Positions 38,708 to 49,708 of a DNA stretch of 64,000 nucleotides are shown here, in pieces. Position 1 is the first letter of the stretch; each line of letters starts with the position of its first letter. This DNA comes from Pseudomonadota bacterium (GTDB lineage Bacteria > Pseudomonadota > Gammaproteobacteria > Burkholderiales > Rhodocyclaceae): NCBI GenBank assembly GCA_018241695.1, contig JAFEDH010000007.1:1-64000 (forward strand). The letters are read 5' to 3'. Below the pieces are notes generated by a model. That model was given only the letters and a program-made list of their open reading frames with translations, had not been told where the DNA came from and searched no databases. A program made the translations under genes and the position numbers.

Positions 38708-39589
38708 ATGACCGGTACGGATGGGGCGCCGGGTGATCCGGCCGCCACGGATTGCGTAGAAGCGCTGTGGGCCGCGCCGACGGCCTTTCGCGCCGATCTG
38801 TTCAAGGATCGGGTTGTCCTGGTTTCAGGTGGCGGCAGCGGCATTGGCCGGGCCATCGCCCTGCTCTTTGCCCGACTCGGGGCCAAGCTTGCCATCTGTG
38901 GCCGCACGCCGGGGAAGCTCGAGAAAGTCGCCGCATTCTGCGCCTCCAGGGGAGTGAAGATACTGACCCAGCCCACCGATATCCGCCAGCCCGAGCAGAT
39001 CGAAACCCTGCTGGCGCGCATCGACGCCGAACTGGGGCCCCTTAATATCGTGGTGAACAATGCCGGCGGCCAGTTTCCCCAGCCTGCGATTGATTTCAGC
39101 CACAAGGGCTGGAACGCGGTCATCAACAACAATCTCAATGGCACCTGGTACATGATGCAGGCCGCGGCCCGCTACTGGCGCGACCACCAGCGGCCTGGCA
39201 ACATCGTGAACATCGTTGCTCCCATGGCGCGCGGCATGCCCGGTGTGGCGCACACCGTGGCGGCCCGGGCCGGTGTGGTGGGGGCCATGAATACCGTGGC
39301 TATTGAATGGGCGCCCCTGGGCATCCGTGTCAACTGTCTGGAACCCGGCCTCACTGCAACCGAGGGGCTTTCAATCTATCCGGCGGCGGCGCAGCAGGAG
39401 TTCCCCCGGGCCAATCTTTTCAAGCGCCCGGCCACGCCGCTGGAAGTGGCTGAGGCCGCCGTCTTCCTCGCCAGCCCCGCCGCGAGTTTCATTACGGGCA
39501 TCACCCTGCCGGTGGACGGCGGTTACCGGCTCTGGGGCGAGTTGTGGACGGCGGGCCGGCCCGACTACTTCAAGTTTCCGGCGGAGTAG
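38708..39589 (+). CDS. SDR family protein, enoyl-CoA-reductase-like
   Basis: A protein of about 293 residues. The cofactor motif is VVLVSGGGSGIG, with NNAGG and DGGYRLWG near the C-terminus. The classical YxxxK site is replaced: HTVAARAGVVG appears where YSASKAGVVG is usual. This pattern matches 2-enoyl-CoA reductase/2,4-dienoyl-CoA reductase relatives (PECR, DECR) rather than alcohol-type SDRs. In the cluster it takes the atuB or atuG position. A GTG at 38699 (4-nt overlap with the dehydrogenase stop) is an alternative start. Confidence 0.78.
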   Translation: MTGTDGAPGDPAATDCVEALWAAPTAFRADLFKDRVVLVSGGGSGIGRAIALLFARLGAKLAICGRTPGKLEKVAAFCASRGVKILTQPTDIRQPEQIETLLARIDAELGPLNIVVNNAGGQFPQPAIDFSHKGWNAVINNNLNGTWYMMQAAARYWRDHQRPGNIVNIVAPMARGMPGVAHTVAARAGVVGAMNTVAIEWAPLGIRVNCLEPGLTATEGLSIYPAAAQQEFPRANLFKRPATPLEVAEAAVFLASPAASFITGITLPVDGGYRLWGELWTAGRPDYFKFPAE

Positions 39590-39869
39590 CGTTCTCCACC
39601 GTCGATCGGTCGATAGACCCTGGTGCCTAATGCGGTGCCACACATCCCCGCCACCCGCTCACCGATCATTCCGCAGCCGTCATCTTTGGCCATGTGAGCC
39701 GCCAATCAATCCGCGAGAAACCGATGATGACAAGGACAAACATACCGCTGCCTTTTCGCATGTGAGGATGTCCGGGGCCTCACGCGCGTAATTTTCCGTT
39801 ACCGTCAGGCCCGGTAAGGTCGCCCTGTGTTAGCGTGGCCGCCCTTCATTTGGTCATCCGACGCAGTTT
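39590..39869. other. Intergenic stretch, no gene seen
   Basis: 280 bases between the SDR gene and the first TonB-like gene. Open frames on the plus strand look like shadow frames. No convincing terminator, promoter or operator was found. Confidence 0.4.
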
Positions 39870-40679
39870 ATGCTTACCCCTCCCGGCGCCGAGCGGGATC
39901 GGCTGGTACTGGCCCTGGCCCTCTCGGCGGTGGTCCATGTGCTGGTGCTGCTATTACGCATCGCCGCCCCTGCGTCGCCCGCCACGGGGGCTGCCGGACC
40001 TTCCCGTTTCGATGCGACTCTGGAGCCGGCGTCCCGCACCCGGCCCATGACCGTGCCGACCCCCTCGACCGCCGTCTCGCCCCGGGTCACCCGGGAACAT
40101 CGTGTGCTTACGGCGCCCGGTGTGCGCAGCAACTGGAGCGTGGCCGAGAAGGACGAAATGGACCGTTTCCTCCAGGATCTGTCGAGTACCCGCCAGCCTG
40201 CGCCGCCCAGTCTGGAGCAGCGCTCCCTGGCGGCGGCCCGGGCCCTGCCCGATCCTGAAACCGAGCCCGACCCTGAGCAGGCCGAGATCGCCCGTCGGCT
40301 GAAAACGGCCAGGGTCGAGCCTTTCAGCCTGGAGATGTATTTCGATGCTGTGTTCCGCAAGATGAATCGCAGCGCGGCTATGGTGGTCAATCGCAGCCGC
40401 AAGAAGGGGCGTCATGCCGCCGCCGTGCGCATCGCCCTCAACGCTGATGGCTCCCTGGACAGCTTCCGTATTCTCCGCACCGCCGATCAGCAGGACGAGA
40501 TCGACTACATCCGCACCGTGGTGGAACGGGCCGTGCCCTTCCCCCGTTTTCCCCAGGATATCCGCAACGCCACTGGCCGCATGGTGGTCGAGGTCTGCAT
40601 CCTGCCCGGGGCCGGCGACGATCCTTCCGGAGCCGTGTTCTCGCACATGGAGCCGGGCCAACGCTGCCGGGACCCCTAG
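39870..40679 (+). CDS. TonB-like C-terminal domain protein
   Basis: A protein of 269 residues: a membrane anchor near the N-terminus (residues 11-34, LVLALALSAVVHVLVLLL), a proline-rich linker (to about residue 140) and a C-terminal domain resembling TonB (SAAMVVNRSRKKGRHAAAVRI, then RMVVEVCILPG). TonB passes energy from ExbBD to outer-membrane transporters. No exbB or exbD is adjacent, and the C-terminal tail is long. It may be a TonB paralogue that borrows a distant ExbBD, or a structural relative with another job. Confidence 0.65.
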   Translation: MLTPPGAERDRLVLALALSAVVHVLVLLLRIAAPASPATGAAGPSRFDATLEPASRTRPMTVPTPSTAVSPRVTREHRVLTAPGVRSNWSVAEKDEMDRFLQDLSSTRQPAPPSLEQRSLAAARALPDPETEPDPEQAEIARRLKTARVEPFSLEMYFDAVFRKMNRSAAMVVNRSRKKGRHAAAVRIALNADGSLDSFRILRTADQQDEIDYIRTVVERAVPFPRFPQDIRNATGRMVVEVCILPGAGDDPSGAVFSHMEPGQRCRDP

Positions 40680-40697
40680 GCGATCTGTCTGGGGGGA

Positions 40698-41735
40698 TCA
40701 GCCCCGCTCGCGCAATCGGTAGGCCCGTGGCCCGACCCCGGTCCAGGCACTGAAGGCACGGTAGAAGGCGGCGGCATCGGCGAAACCCAGTTCGGCGGCG
40801 ATCTGCTGCAGGGGGCGTTCGCTCTTGGTCAGCCATTCCACCGCCAGGTCGCGGCGCAGGCCGTCGCGGATGGCGCGGTAGCTGCTGCCTTCCTCCTCCA
40901 GCCGGCGGTGCAGGGTGCGCGGCGACATGAACAGCGCCCGCGCCAGATCGGGCAGCGGGCGGATCTCGGGCAGGGCAGCCTTGAGTGCGTCGCGCACGTG
41001 CAGGGCGAGGGCGCGGTCGCCCTGGTAAAGCGTGGTGATGCTGGCTGGCGCTTCCTGCAGATAAGCTTGCAGGGCCGCCTCGTCGCGGCGCAGGGGAAGG
41101 TCCAGCAGATGGCGGGCGAAACGGGCTTCCAACTGTGTACCGCCGAAATCGCAATGGGGTGAAAAGATGCGGGCGTAGTCGGCGGCGTGGGTGGGGCGCG
41201 GGTAGGGGAAGATCACCGAGTCCAGGGCCAGGGGCCGTGCCACCAGCCAGGCGGCGAGGCCGTGGATCAGACGTAGCAGCCATTCGAAGGCGAATACCCT
41301 GCCCGCCTCGTTCACCGGCAGGGAGCGGACCTGGGCGATCACCAGCCGGGCGCTGTCCTCGTCGGCTTCCACCTGCACCGCCAGATCGTCCAGCAGCAGG
41401 CCCAGGCCCCGGGCTGTGCGCTCCAGGGCCTCGCCCAGCGTAGGCGCCGAGAGTACGGCACGGCAGAGGAATTCGAAGCTGCCCGGCTTGAGAGGGCGCG
41501 AGAAGAGGGCGAAGCCCTCGTCGGCCAGGGCCTCGCTTACCCGCCGATAGAGGGCGGCGTAGCGGGGCAGGGCGATGTGGGCCTCAGGATTGTGGAGCTG
41601 GGATTTGGCAATTTCTACCTCCCGGAGCACGCCATCGGTACTGCTGCCGGTCCGGTCAAATCCGGACAGCATGCCGGTCACGAAGCCGATACCAACGGTG
41701 GCGCGGCTGCCAGGGCAGTAGGGTCGCCTGTTCAT
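40698..41735 (-). CDS. AraC family regulator with arabinose-binding-like N-terminal domain
   Basis: A protein of about 345 residues. The C-terminal AraC double HTH is clear ([20 protein letters not shown] and [22 protein letters not shown]). The N-terminal domain resembles the PF12625 type of OruR-like regulators that sense amino-acid or CoA-derived metabolites. It diverges from icmF with about 110 bp between starts, so icmF is a likely target. Upstream in-frame starts exist but give arginine-rich, unlikely N-termini. Confidence 0.85.
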   Translation of the reverse strand: MNRRPYCPGSRATVGIGFVTGMLSGFDRTGSSTDGVLREVEIAKSQLHNPEAHIALPRYAALYRRVSEALADEGFALFSRPLKPGSFEFLCRAVLSAPTLGEALERTARGLGLLLDDLAVQVEADEDSARLVIAQVRSLPVNEAGRVFAFEWLLRLIHGLAAWLVARPLALDSVIFPYPRPTHAADYARIFSPHCDFGGTQLEARFARHLLDLPLRRDEAALQAYLQEAPASITTLYQGDRALALHVRDALKAALPEIRPLPDLARALFMSPRTLHRRLEEEGSSYRAIRDGLRRDLAVEWLTKSERPLQQIAAELGFADAAAFYRAFSAWTGVGPRAYRLRERG

Positions 41736-41847
41736 AATTGGCAATTTTTGCATAGTTTGCGTCCACCAGCGCCATAGCATTGCCGGAGTCGGCGACCTAG
41801 GATTGAGCATCCCTCGTTTTCTCCGCATTCCTTTTCGGAGCGTCGCC

Positions 41848-44800
41848 ATGACCGATCTTTCCGTCGCCACCAAGCTGGCCCCCTACAAGCCCAGGAACAA
41901 GGTGCGCTTCGTCACTGCCGCCTCTTTGTTCGACGGTCATGACGCCTCCATCAACATCATGCGACGCATCATCCAGAGCACCGGTGCCGAGGTGATCCAC
42001 CTGGGTCACAACCGTTCCGTGGAGGAGGTGGTCAATGCGGCCCTGCAGGAGGACGCCCACGGCATCGCCCTTTCCTCCTACCAGGGCGGCCACGTCGAAT
42101 ATTTCAAGTACATGATCGACCTGCTGCGAAGCCGCGGCGGCGAGAACATCCAGGTCTTCGGCGGTGGTGGCGGGGTGATCGTGCCCGCCGAGATCCGTGA
42201 ACTGCATGCCTACGGTGTGACCCATCTGTATTCGGTGGAGGATGGCCAGAAGATGGGCCTGCAGGGCATGATCAACGACATGGTGCAGCGCTGCGATCTG
42301 GACCTCGCCGTCCATGCGCCCACCGATCTTGCCGCCATCGAAACCGGTGACCGCCGTGCCCTGGCCCGATTGATTACCGCCCTCGAGGCCGAGGCCGTAC
42401 CCGCTGCCCTCAAGCTGGCTTTGATCGAGAAGGCTACCCGGCGCACCGTGCCCACCCTGGGGATCACCGGTACCGGCGGTGCCGGCAAGTCCAGTCTCAC
42501 TGACGAGCTGATCCGCCGCTTCCGCCTCGACCAGGGCGACAAGCTCAGGATCGCCATCATTTCGATCGATCCCTCACGCAAGCGCACCGGCGGCGCCCTG
42601 CTGGGCGACCGCATCCGCATGAACGCCATCGAGCATCCCAACATCTACATGCGCTCCCTGGCCACCCGCGACACCGGCAGCGAAATCTCCAAGGCCCTGC
42701 CCGAGGTGATCGCCGCCTGCAAGGTGGCGGGCTTCGATCTGGTGGTGGTGGAGACATCGGGTATCGGCCAGGGTGACGCGGCCATCGTGTCCCACGTGGA
42801 TCTTTCCATCTATGTGATGACGCCCGAGTTCGGCGCCGCCAGCCAGCTCGAGAAGATCGACATGCTGGACTTCGCCGATTTCGTTGCCATCAACAAGTTC
42901 GACCGGCGCGGCGCCAGCGATGCCCTGCGCGACGTGCGCAAGCAATACCAGCGCAACCGCGAGCTGTTCAACCAGGCACCGGAGCGGATGCCCGTCTTCG
43001 GCACCATGGCCTCCCGCTTCAATGACGATGGTGTCACGGCCCTGTACCAGGCCATCGCTCCGCGCCTGGCCGAATTTGGCCTGATCCTGGAGGGCGGACA
43101 CCTGCCCATCGCGGGTGTCAGGCATTCAACCCAGGGCCGCGCCATTGTGCCTGCCGAGCGTTCACGTTACCTGGCCGAGATTGCGGACTGTGTGCGCGGC
43201 TATCACAAGGACGTGCAGCAGCAGGCCACCATCGCCCGCGAGCGCCAGTCCCTGCGCATCGCCCGGGCGCTCTTCGAAAAGAGTGGCAGGCCGGTTTCCG
43301 GTTTCGACGCGATGATCACTGCCAAGGATGGCGAGCTTTCCCCGCACAGCCGCAGTCTGCTAGCCCGCTGGCCGGAACTGCAACAGGCGTATGCGGGCGA
43401 CGAATACGTGGTGAAGATCCGCGACAAGGAGCTTCGCACGGCGCTGACCTACGAATCACTTTCCGGTACCCGCATCCGCAAGGTATCCCTGCCCCGTTTC
43501 GAGGATGATGGCGAGATCCTGAAATTCCTCCTGCGCGAGAATGTGCCCGGCGATTTTCCTTATACCGCCGGCGTTTTCGCCTTCAAGCGCGAGGGCGAGG
43601 ATCCGACCCGCATGTTCGCCGGCGAGGGCGATGCTTTCCGCACCAATCGCCGTTTCAAGAAGGTGTCCGAGGGCATGCCCGCCCATCGCCTGTCCACCGC
43701 CTTTGACTCGGTCACCCTCTACGGCTGCGATCCGGACCGGCGCCCCGATATCTACGGCAAGATCGGCAATGCCGGTGTTTCCATCGCCACCCTGGATGAC
43801 ATGAAGGTGCTCTATTCAGGTTTCGATCTGTGCGCGCCCTCCACCTCGGTGTCGATGACCATCAACGGCCCAGCACCCATGATCCTGGCCATGTTTTTCA
43901 ACACCGCGCTCGATCAGAAACTCGACAGATTCCGTGCCGACAACGGCCGGGATCCCTTGGAGGAGGAGATCACAAAGATCCGTGAACGGGTGCTCTCCAA
44001 CGTGCGCGGTACGGTACAGGCCGACATTCTCAAGGAGGACCAGGGGCAGAACACCTGCATCTTTTCCACCGAATTCGCCCTCAAGATGATGGGCGACATC
44101 CAGGAATTTTTCGCACATAACCAGGTGCGCAATTTCTATTCGGTCTCCATCTCCGGCTACCACATCGCCGAAGCCGGCGCGAATCCGGTCAGCCAGCTCG
44201 CCTTCACCCTGTCCAACGGCTTTACCTATGTCGAGAGCTATCTGGCGCGGGGCATGCACATCGACGATTTCGCACCCAACCTCTCCTTCTTCTTTTCCAA
44301 CGGCATGGATCCGGAGTATTCCGTCATTGGCCGTGTCGCCCGCCGCATCTGGGCTGTGGCGATGAAGCACAAATATGGCGCCAGCGAGCGCAGCCAGAAA
44401 CTCAAGTACCACATCCAGACCTCCGGCCGTTCGCTGCACGCGCAGGAGATGGACTTCAACGATATCCGCACCACCCTGCAGGCGCTGATCGCCCTGTACG
44501 ACAACTGCAACAGCCTGCACACCAACGCCTTCGACGAAGCCATCACCACTCCCACCGAGGATTCGGTGCGCCGGGCCATGGCGATCCAGCTCATCATCAA
44601 CCGCGAGTGGGGGCTGTCAAAGAACGAAAATCCGCTCCAGGGTGCTTTCATCATCGATGAGCTGACCGATCTGGTGGAGGAGGCCGTGCTCAAGGAGTTC
44701 GAGGCCATCGCCGCCCGTGGCGGCGTCCTTGGCGCCATGGAAACCGGCTACCAGCGCGGCAAGATTCAGGAAGAGTCGATGTATTACGAGCACAGGAAGC

Positions 44801-45105
44801 ATGATGGCTCCTATCCCATCATCGGCGTGAATACCTTTCTCAATCCGCATGGCGCGGCGATTCCCGAAGAAATCGAACTGGCCCGCTCCAGCGAGGAAGA
44901 GAAGCAGTCCCAGCTGACCCGTCTGGCGGCGTTCCAGGGCCGCAATCCGGCCGAGACCGCAAGGTGGCTACAGAAGCTCAAGGACACGGTGATTGCCAAT
45001 GGCAACGTCTTTGTCGTATTGATGGATGCCGTGCGCCACTGTTCCCTGGGGCAGATCAGCAACGCCCTGTACGAGGTGGGCGGGCAGTACCGGCGCAATA
45101 TGTAG
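41848..45105 (+). CDS. icmF: Fused isobutyryl-CoA mutase
   Basis: A protein of 1085 residues. The B12-binding domain is first ([17 protein letters not shown]), the MeaI-like GTPase chaperone domain next (P-loop GTGGAGKSS, switch [16 protein letters not shown]), and the mutase domain follows (FPYTAGVF, then [19 protein letters not shown]). It interconverts isobutyryl-CoA and n-butyryl-CoA using adenosylcobalamin; some members also act on pivalyl-CoA. FPYTAGVF distinguishes ICM from methylmalonyl-CoA mutase. No cobalamin riboswitch is visible in the short leader. Monocistronic, beside the divergent AraC gene. Confidence 0.95.
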   Translation: MTDLSVATKLAPYKPRNKVRFVTAASLFDGHDASINIMRRIIQSTGAEVIHLGHNRSVEEVVNAALQEDAHGIALSSYQGGHVEYFKYMIDLLRSRGGENIQVFGGGGGVIVPAEIRELHAYGVTHLYSVEDGQKMGLQGMINDMVQRCDLDLAVHAPTDLAAIETGDRRALARLITALEAEAVPAALKLALIEKATRRTVPTLGITGTGGAGKSSLTDELIRRFRLDQGDKLRIAIISIDPSRKRTGGALLGDRIRMNAIEHPNIYMRSLATRDTGSEISKALPEVIAACKVAGFDLVVVETSGIGQGDAAIVSHVDLSIYVMTPEFGAASQLEKIDMLDFADFVAINKFDRRGASDALRDVRKQYQRNRELFNQAPERMPVFGTMASRFNDDGVTALYQAIAPRLAEFGLILEGGHLPIAGVRHSTQGRAIVPAERSRYLAEIADCVRGYHKDVQQQATIARERQSLRIARALFEKSGRPVSGFDAMITAKDGELSPHSRSLLARWPELQQAYAGDEYVVKIRDKELRTALTYESLSGTRIRKVSLPRFEDDGEILKFLLRENVPGDFPYTAGVFAFKREGEDPTRMFAGEGDAFRTNRRFKKVSEGMPAHRLSTAFDSVTLYGCDPDRRPDIYGKIGNAGVSIATLDDMKVLYSGFDLCAPSTSVSMTINGPAPMILAMFFNTALDQKLDRFRADNGRDPLEEEITKIRERVLSNVRGTVQADILKEDQGQNTCIFSTEFALKMMGDIQEFFAHNQVRNFYSVSISGYHIAEAGANPVSQLAFTLSNGFTYVESYLARGMHIDDFAPNLSFFFSNGMDPEYSVIGRVARRIWAVAMKHKYGASERSQKLKYHIQTSGRSLHAQEMDFNDIRTTLQALIALYDNCNSLHTNAFDEAITTPTEDSVRRAMAIQLIINREWGLSKNENPLQGAFIIDELTDLVEEAVLKEFEAIAARGGVLGAMETGYQRGKIQEESMYYEHRKHDGSYPIIGVNTFLNPHGAAIPEEIELARSSEEEKQSQLTRLAAFQGRNPAETARWLQKLKDTVIANGNVFVVLMDAVRHCSLGQISNALYEVGGQYRRNM

Positions 45106-45160
45106 GGTACGGCATGATTCATGAGGTTCGGCACCATGATGCCGCTTCCAGTGCTGCCGG

Positions 45161-45685
45161 TTAACGCAGCTGGAACATCACCGGCAGGATCATCTCCCGC
45201 TGGCCGCCGGCATCGATCCTGCCCATGGCATAGGCAGCCCGCTGCGCGGCCTGATCGAGGATGACATGACCGCTGCTGGCCGCCACATCGGCATCCTGTA
45301 CGGTGCCGTCTTGTGCGAGGGTGAGCAGCAGCCGGGTTTCGCCTTCCCAGCCCCGGGCAATCGCCTCGGCCGGATAGTAGAGATGCTCGGCGAGCTTGCG
45401 CTGGGCCGCCGCCAGCGTTGGATGCCGGGGCGTTGCGGGTTTTGGGGCGCTGTCCGGAGAAAAGGAGCGTCGGATGGCGGGAGGTTCGGGAGGGGTCGGA
45501 TCGGTTTCCAGCGTGTTCTTCAGCAAAGGATCTGAGACGGGCGCTTCCCGCAGATGCACTTCGATCCGGGGCGGGGCAGGCGGTGGACGGGAGGTGTCGT
45601 GCCAGAGCGCCGGCAACACGAGGACGCCGTGAAGGAGCAGGGAAAGAATCAGCGCGCGGACGAGGGAACGGAGGGGAGCCTGCAT
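45161..45685 (-). CDS. TonB-like protein, second copy
   Basis: A protein of 174 residues: N-terminal membrane anchor (ALILSLLLHGVLVLPAL), proline-rich linker (SRPPPAPPRIEVH) and a TonB-type C-terminus (LYYPAEAIARGWEGETRLLLTL, then ASSGHVILDQAAQRAA). The motif YPxxAxxRGWEGxT is characteristic of TonB C-terminal domains. No exbBD nearby. Diverges 51 bp from the ankyrin gene. Confidence 0.75.
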   Translation of the reverse strand: MQAPLRSLVRALILSLLLHGVLVLPALWHDTSRPPPAPPRIEVHLREAPVSDPLLKNTLETDPTPPEPPAIRRSFSPDSAPKPATPRHPTLAAAQRKLAEHLYYPAEAIARGWEGETRLLLTLAQDGTVQDADVAASSGHVILDQAAQRAAYAMGRIDAGGQREMILPVMFQLR

Positions 45686-45736
45686 GTCTTGCGTATTATC
45701 CTTGGCCCGACGTTGCGCAAAACCACCGAATCCACG

Positions 45737-46840
45737 ATGTTCCGACGCCTATCTTCCCTCCCCGGCCTGTTTTTTTTCCTGGTTTTTTCCCATCCGGCGG
45801 CTTTGCATGCGGCCCTGCCTGATCCGGCCGCCCTCGGCGTGGCCGCCGAGGTGGGGGATACCGGCCGTATCGGCCGCTGGCTCGACGAGGGAATGTCACC
45901 GGATGCGCTGGCCGACCGGATCGGCACGCCGCTGATGATCGCGGCGTGGGAAGGAAACATTTCCCTCATGGAATATCTTGTGTCCCGCGGCGCCCGGGTG
46001 AATGCGATGAATGCCCATGGCGAACAGGCGCTGATGATGGCGGCCTGGAAGGGGCAGAAAGCCGCGGTGGCGTGGTTGCTGGATCACGGCGCCCAGGTCA
46101 GTCGCCCGGGCTTGCAGTGGAGCGCGCTGCACTATGCCGTGTTCGCGGGTCATGGCGAGGTGGCGCAATTGCTCATGGCGCGTGGCGCCGACGTCAATGG
46201 CAGGGCGCCCAACGGCTCGACGGTACTGATGATGGCGGCGCGTGAGGGACACGAGGCTCTCGCCCATACCCTGCTGGAAGCCGGCGCCGATCCGCGTCCG
46301 GTCAACGAGCGGGGGGACAGCGCGCTCAGCTGGGCGATGCGTTACAACAATCTGCGGATCGCCCGGCTGATCTCCTCGCCGGAAGAATTCGCCCGGGCGG
46401 CCCGGCTGCCGCCTGAATCGTTTGGCGTGGCAATCCGCTCGGTGCCTCCCCCGGGGGAGATCGCGGAAATCCTTCGCCAGATCCGCGTTGCCCAGGCCGA
46501 GGGACGACCGGTGGAGGAATTGCGCCAGGCCTTGTTCGCGGCGGTGGACACCTTTCGTCATGATGCCGCGTCGACCCGGTCCCGCAGCAAGATCGTGGCG
46601 CCGCGCGGACTGGTCATTACGGCCGATCGCAAGCAGGCCGGGGCCGAGCGGGTGGAAGTGGTGAACGCCGGTGCGCGTTCCCGGGCGGGCGTTGCCCCCG
46701 CCTTGCCACCGACGGAGGATCCGGCCGAACTGCTGCGGCGTTTGCGTCTGGCCGATGCGGCAGGGCAGCCGACGGCGGAGTTGCGCCGCCAGTTTCTCGA
46801 CGCGGTACGCAAGTATCAGGGTGGCCCGCGCGCGCCTTGA
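45737..46840 (+). CDS. Ankyrin-repeat protein, exported
   Basis: A protein of 367 residues with a signal peptide (FFFLVFSHPAALHA, cleavage near residue 26). Four to five ankyrin repeats occupy residues 45-200 (for example TPLMIAAWEGNISLMEYLVSRGA and TVLMMAAREGHEALAHTLLEAGA). The C-terminal part has two related segments that are not ankyrin: IAEILRQIRVAQAEGRPVEELRQALF and AELLRRLRLADAAGQPTAELRRQFL. These look like an internal duplication. A periplasmic protein-protein scaffold is likely; the partner is unknown. Confidence 0.78.
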   Translation: MFRRLSSLPGLFFFLVFSHPAALHAALPDPAALGVAAEVGDTGRIGRWLDEGMSPDALADRIGTPLMIAAWEGNISLMEYLVSRGARVNAMNAHGEQALMMAAWKGQKAAVAWLLDHGAQVSRPGLQWSALHYAVFAGHGEVAQLLMARGADVNGRAPNGSTVLMMAAREGHEALAHTLLEAGADPRPVNERGDSALSWAMRYNNLRIARLISSPEEFARAARLPPESFGVAIRSVPPPGEIAEILRQIRVAQAEGRPVEELRQALFAAVDTFRHDAASTRSRSKIVAPRGLVITADRKQAGAERVEVVNAGARSRAGVAPALPPTEDPAELLRRLRLADAAGQPTAELRRQFLDAVRKYQGGPRAP

Positions 46841-46858
46841 GCGCGACCCGGGCAGCGC

Positions 46859-49006
46859 TCAGGTGCGGTTGCGGCGCGAACCGTTGCGTGCCGCTGCCGG
46901 AGGCATCCGGCCCTTGACGCCGGCGGCGATGCGGCGTGGTGTGCGCGGAGTCCCCGCCCCGGCCTCGCCCGGCTGCCAGGAGGGAATCAGGTGGCGGCGG
47001 CCGTTCCCGATCAGGTCGGCCCGCCCCATGGCCTTGAGGGTTTCCCGCAGCAGAGGCCAGTTGGCCGGATCGTGGTAACGCAGGAATGCCTTGTGCAGCC
47101 GGCGTTGGCGGCCGGTGCGGACAATGGGCATGGTTTCTGATTCACGGCTGACGCGGCGCAGGGGGTTCTTGCCCGTGTACCACATGGCGGTCGCCGTCGC
47201 CAGGGGCGTGGGCAGGAAGGTTTGCACCTGATCGAGGCGGAAGTCATTGCGCTTGAGCCAGAGCGCCAGTTCCAGCATGTCCGCATCGGAGGTACCGGGG
47301 TGGGCGGCAATGAAATAAGGAATCAGGTACTGCTCCTTGCCGGCTTCCCGCGAGGCTTTTTCGAACATCTGCTTGAAGCGCTCATAGGTGGCGATGCCCG
47401 GCTTCATCATCTTCGAAAGCGGGCCATCCTGGGTGTGTTCGGGAGCGATCTTGAGATAGCCGCCCACGTGGTGGGAAACCAGCTCCTTGACGTATTCCGG
47501 CGCGGTCACGGCCAGGTCGTAACGCAGGCCGGAGCTGATGAGGACTTTTTTCACACCGGGCAGGGCGCGGGCCTTGCGGTAGAGCTGGATCAGGGGAGTG
47601 TGGTCGGTGCCGAGGTTTTCGCAAATGCCCGGATAGACACAGGAAGGACGGCGGCAGTTTTCCTCGATTTTCTTGTCCTTGCAGGCCAGACGGTACATGT
47701 TGGCCGTGGGGCCACCCAGATCGGAGATGATGCCGGTGAAGCCCGGAGTCTTGTCGCGGATTTCCTCGATCTCGCGGAGGATCGAGGCTTCGGAGCGGCT
47801 CTGGATGATGCGTCCTTCGTGTTCCGTGATGGAGCAGAAGGTGCAGCCGCCGAAGCAGCCCCGCATGATGTTGATCGAGAAGCGGATCATTTCCCACGCC
47901 GGAATCTTCGCCGTGCCATAGACGGGGTGGGGGCGGCGTGCGAAGGGCATGCCATAGAGATAGTCCATCTCTGTCGTGGTGAGAGGGATGGGGGGCGGGT
48001 TCAGCCAGACGTCGCGCTCGCCGTGGCCCTGCACCAGGGCACGGGCGTTGCCGGGGTTGGATTCCAGATGGAAGGTGCGGCTGGCATGGGCGTAACGCAC
48101 CGGATCTTCTGCCACGCGATCATAGGAGGGCAGGCGCACGACCTGCCGGGCGCGCGCAGCGCGGCGGGCGGCGACACGCTCGACGGCGGGGACGATGCGG
48201 ACGACATGGGATTGTGGCCCGAGCGGCGGCGTGTCCGGTTTCTCCGCCATGGCATAGGGATCGGGATGGCGATCCACGCGCCCGGGCGTGTCCACGGTGG
48301 TGGAGTCCACTTCCTCCCAGTCCGCGTCCGGCCGCCAGCCGCGGGGAACCATGAAGGCGGTACCGCGGAGGTCGCGGATGCTTTCGATGGGTTCGCCCTT
48401 CGCCAGGCGATGGCTGAGTTCCACCAGGGCGCGCTCGGCGTTGCCAAAGATCAGCAGATCGGCCTTGCTGTCGGGCAGGACCGAGCGGCGCACCTTGTCC
48501 GACCAGTAATCGTAGTGGGCGATGCGGCGCAGGCTGGCTTCGATACTGCCGATCACGATGGGGGTGCCGGGGCAGGCCTCGCGCGCCCGCTGGGCGTAGA
48601 CAATGACGGCACGGTCGGGACGCCGGTTGGGTTCGGCGTTGGCGGTGTAGGCGTCGTCGGAGCGGATCTTGCGGTCGGCCGTGTAGCGGTTGACCATGGA
48701 ATCCATGTTGCCGGCGGTGATGCCGAAATAGAGATTGGGCTTGCCCAGACGCTGGAAATCGGTGGCGGAATGCCAGTCAGGCTGACTGAGGATGCCGACG
48801 CGGAACCCCTGGGCTTCGAGCAGCCGGCCTATCAGGGCCATGCCGAAGCTGGGGTGGTCGATGTAGGCATCGCCGGTGACGAGAATGATGTCGCACGAAT
48901 CCCAGCCGAGCTGATCCATTTCGGCGCGGGACATGGGCAGAAACGGGGCGATGCCGAATCGTTTGGCCCAGTGGGGCCGGTAGGAGTCGAGAGATTTTGC
49001 TTCCAT
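46859..49006 (-). CDS. ygiQ: YgiQ family radical SAM protein
   Basis: A protein of 715 residues. The SAM-binding cluster motif is [11 protein letters not shown] (CxxxCxxC), preceded by the conserved N-terminal domain ([21 protein letters not shown]). The C-terminal UPF0313 part has SSGLRYDLA and [16 protein letters not shown]. The family is widespread and its reaction is not known. The tail is basic ([10 protein letters not shown]). The start at 49006 is preferred over 49027. Confidence 0.9.
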   Translation of the reverse strand: MEAKSLDSYRPHWAKRFGIAPFLPMSRAEMDQLGWDSCDIILVTGDAYIDHPSFGMALIGRLLEAQGFRVGILSQPDWHSATDFQRLGKPNLYFGITAGNMDSMVNRYTADRKIRSDDAYTANAEPNRRPDRAVIVYAQRAREACPGTPIVIGSIEASLRRIAHYDYWSDKVRRSVLPDSKADLLIFGNAERALVELSHRLAKGEPIESIRDLRGTAFMVPRGWRPDADWEEVDSTTVDTPGRVDRHPDPYAMAEKPDTPPLGPQSHVVRIVPAVERVAARRAARARQVVRLPSYDRVAEDPVRYAHASRTFHLESNPGNARALVQGHGERDVWLNPPPIPLTTTEMDYLYGMPFARRPHPVYGTAKIPAWEMIRFSINIMRGCFGGCTFCSITEHEGRIIQSRSEASILREIEEIRDKTPGFTGIISDLGGPTANMYRLACKDKKIEENCRRPSCVYPGICENLGTDHTPLIQLYRKARALPGVKKVLISSGLRYDLAVTAPEYVKELVSHHVGGYLKIAPEHTQDGPLSKMMKPGIATYERFKQMFEKASREAGKEQYLIPYFIAAHPGTSDADMLELALWLKRNDFRLDQVQTFLPTPLATATAMWYTGKNPLRRVSRESETMPIVRTGRQRRLHKAFLRYHDPANWPLLRETLKAMGRADLIGNGRRHLIPSWQPGEAGAGTPRTPRRIAAGVKGRMPPAAARNGSRRNRT

Positions 49007-49038
49007 CGGGGTGGGGCGCCGGAGCACCCGGGTCGGAT

Positions 49039-49617
49039 TTACGCGGCTGCCTTCCAGCGGCTCTGCGCAGGCACCTGACGGGCCAGAAAATCCATTTGAT
49101 CAGCCAGTATCTGGCGATTGCAAAGGATCAGGTACTCGGCCTTGTTGGGCACGTAGGGTGCGTATAGTAGCTCCATCCGGGCCTGTTCGGGCGTTCGGCC
49201 GCTTTTGAGCTGATTGCAGTCCTTGCATGCGGCCACCACGTTCATCCAGATGTCACGCCCGCCCTGTGAGACCGGAACGACGTGGTCACGCGTCAGGCGG
49301 CTGCCGGAAAGTTCCTCGCCACAGTAGGCGCAGATATGGCGGTCCCGGTGGAACAGTTCCCGGTTGGTCAGCGGCGGAGTCTGGCGCGCCGAGCGCCCCC
49401 CCAGTGTCTTGCCGCGGATGGCGATAATGCTGTTGGTACAGATTTCGGATCGTTCGCCGGTGACACGATTGATGCCGCCATGGAAGACAAAACTGTTTGC
49501 GCCGATCGCCCAGGCGACCAGATCCTTCGCGTAGTAGAAGCAGGCGTGCTGCCAGCTCACCCAGCGATGGGGTGCGCCGTGCTGGTCGAGCGTGAGGATC
49601 AGGGGATGGGTTCCCAT
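49039..49617 (-). CDS. HNH endonuclease family protein
   Basis: A protein of 192 residues with an HNH domain: [26 protein letters not shown], then [19 protein letters not shown]. The cysteine pairs CxxC are intact, so zinc is bound. The N-terminal 70 residues have no family I know. Close homologues of this size occur as stand-alone genes in many betaproteobacterial chromosomes. A role in DNA repair or genome housekeeping is guesswork. Confidence 0.85.
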   Translation of the reverse strand: MGTHPLILTLDQHGAPHRWVSWQHACFYYAKDLVAWAIGANSFVFHGGINRVTGERSEICTNSIIAIRGKTLGGRSARQTPPLTNRELFHRDRHICAYCGEELSGSRLTRDHVVPVSQGGRDIWMNVVAACKDCNQLKSGRTPEQARMELLYAPYVPNKAEYLILCNRQILADQMDFLARQVPAQSRWKAAA

Positions 49618-49708
49618 GGGCGGTTCCGGTCACTCCAAATAAAATGTCCAGCAGTCCCTTCAGAATCAAGGCTATCAGAGCTTCGTGAATTTATATAGCG
49701 GATCGAGT

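Noticed and set aside
41736-41847. Cobalamin riboswitch before icmF
   Set aside because: The region is only about 110 bp, shared with a divergent gene, and shows no B12-box pattern.
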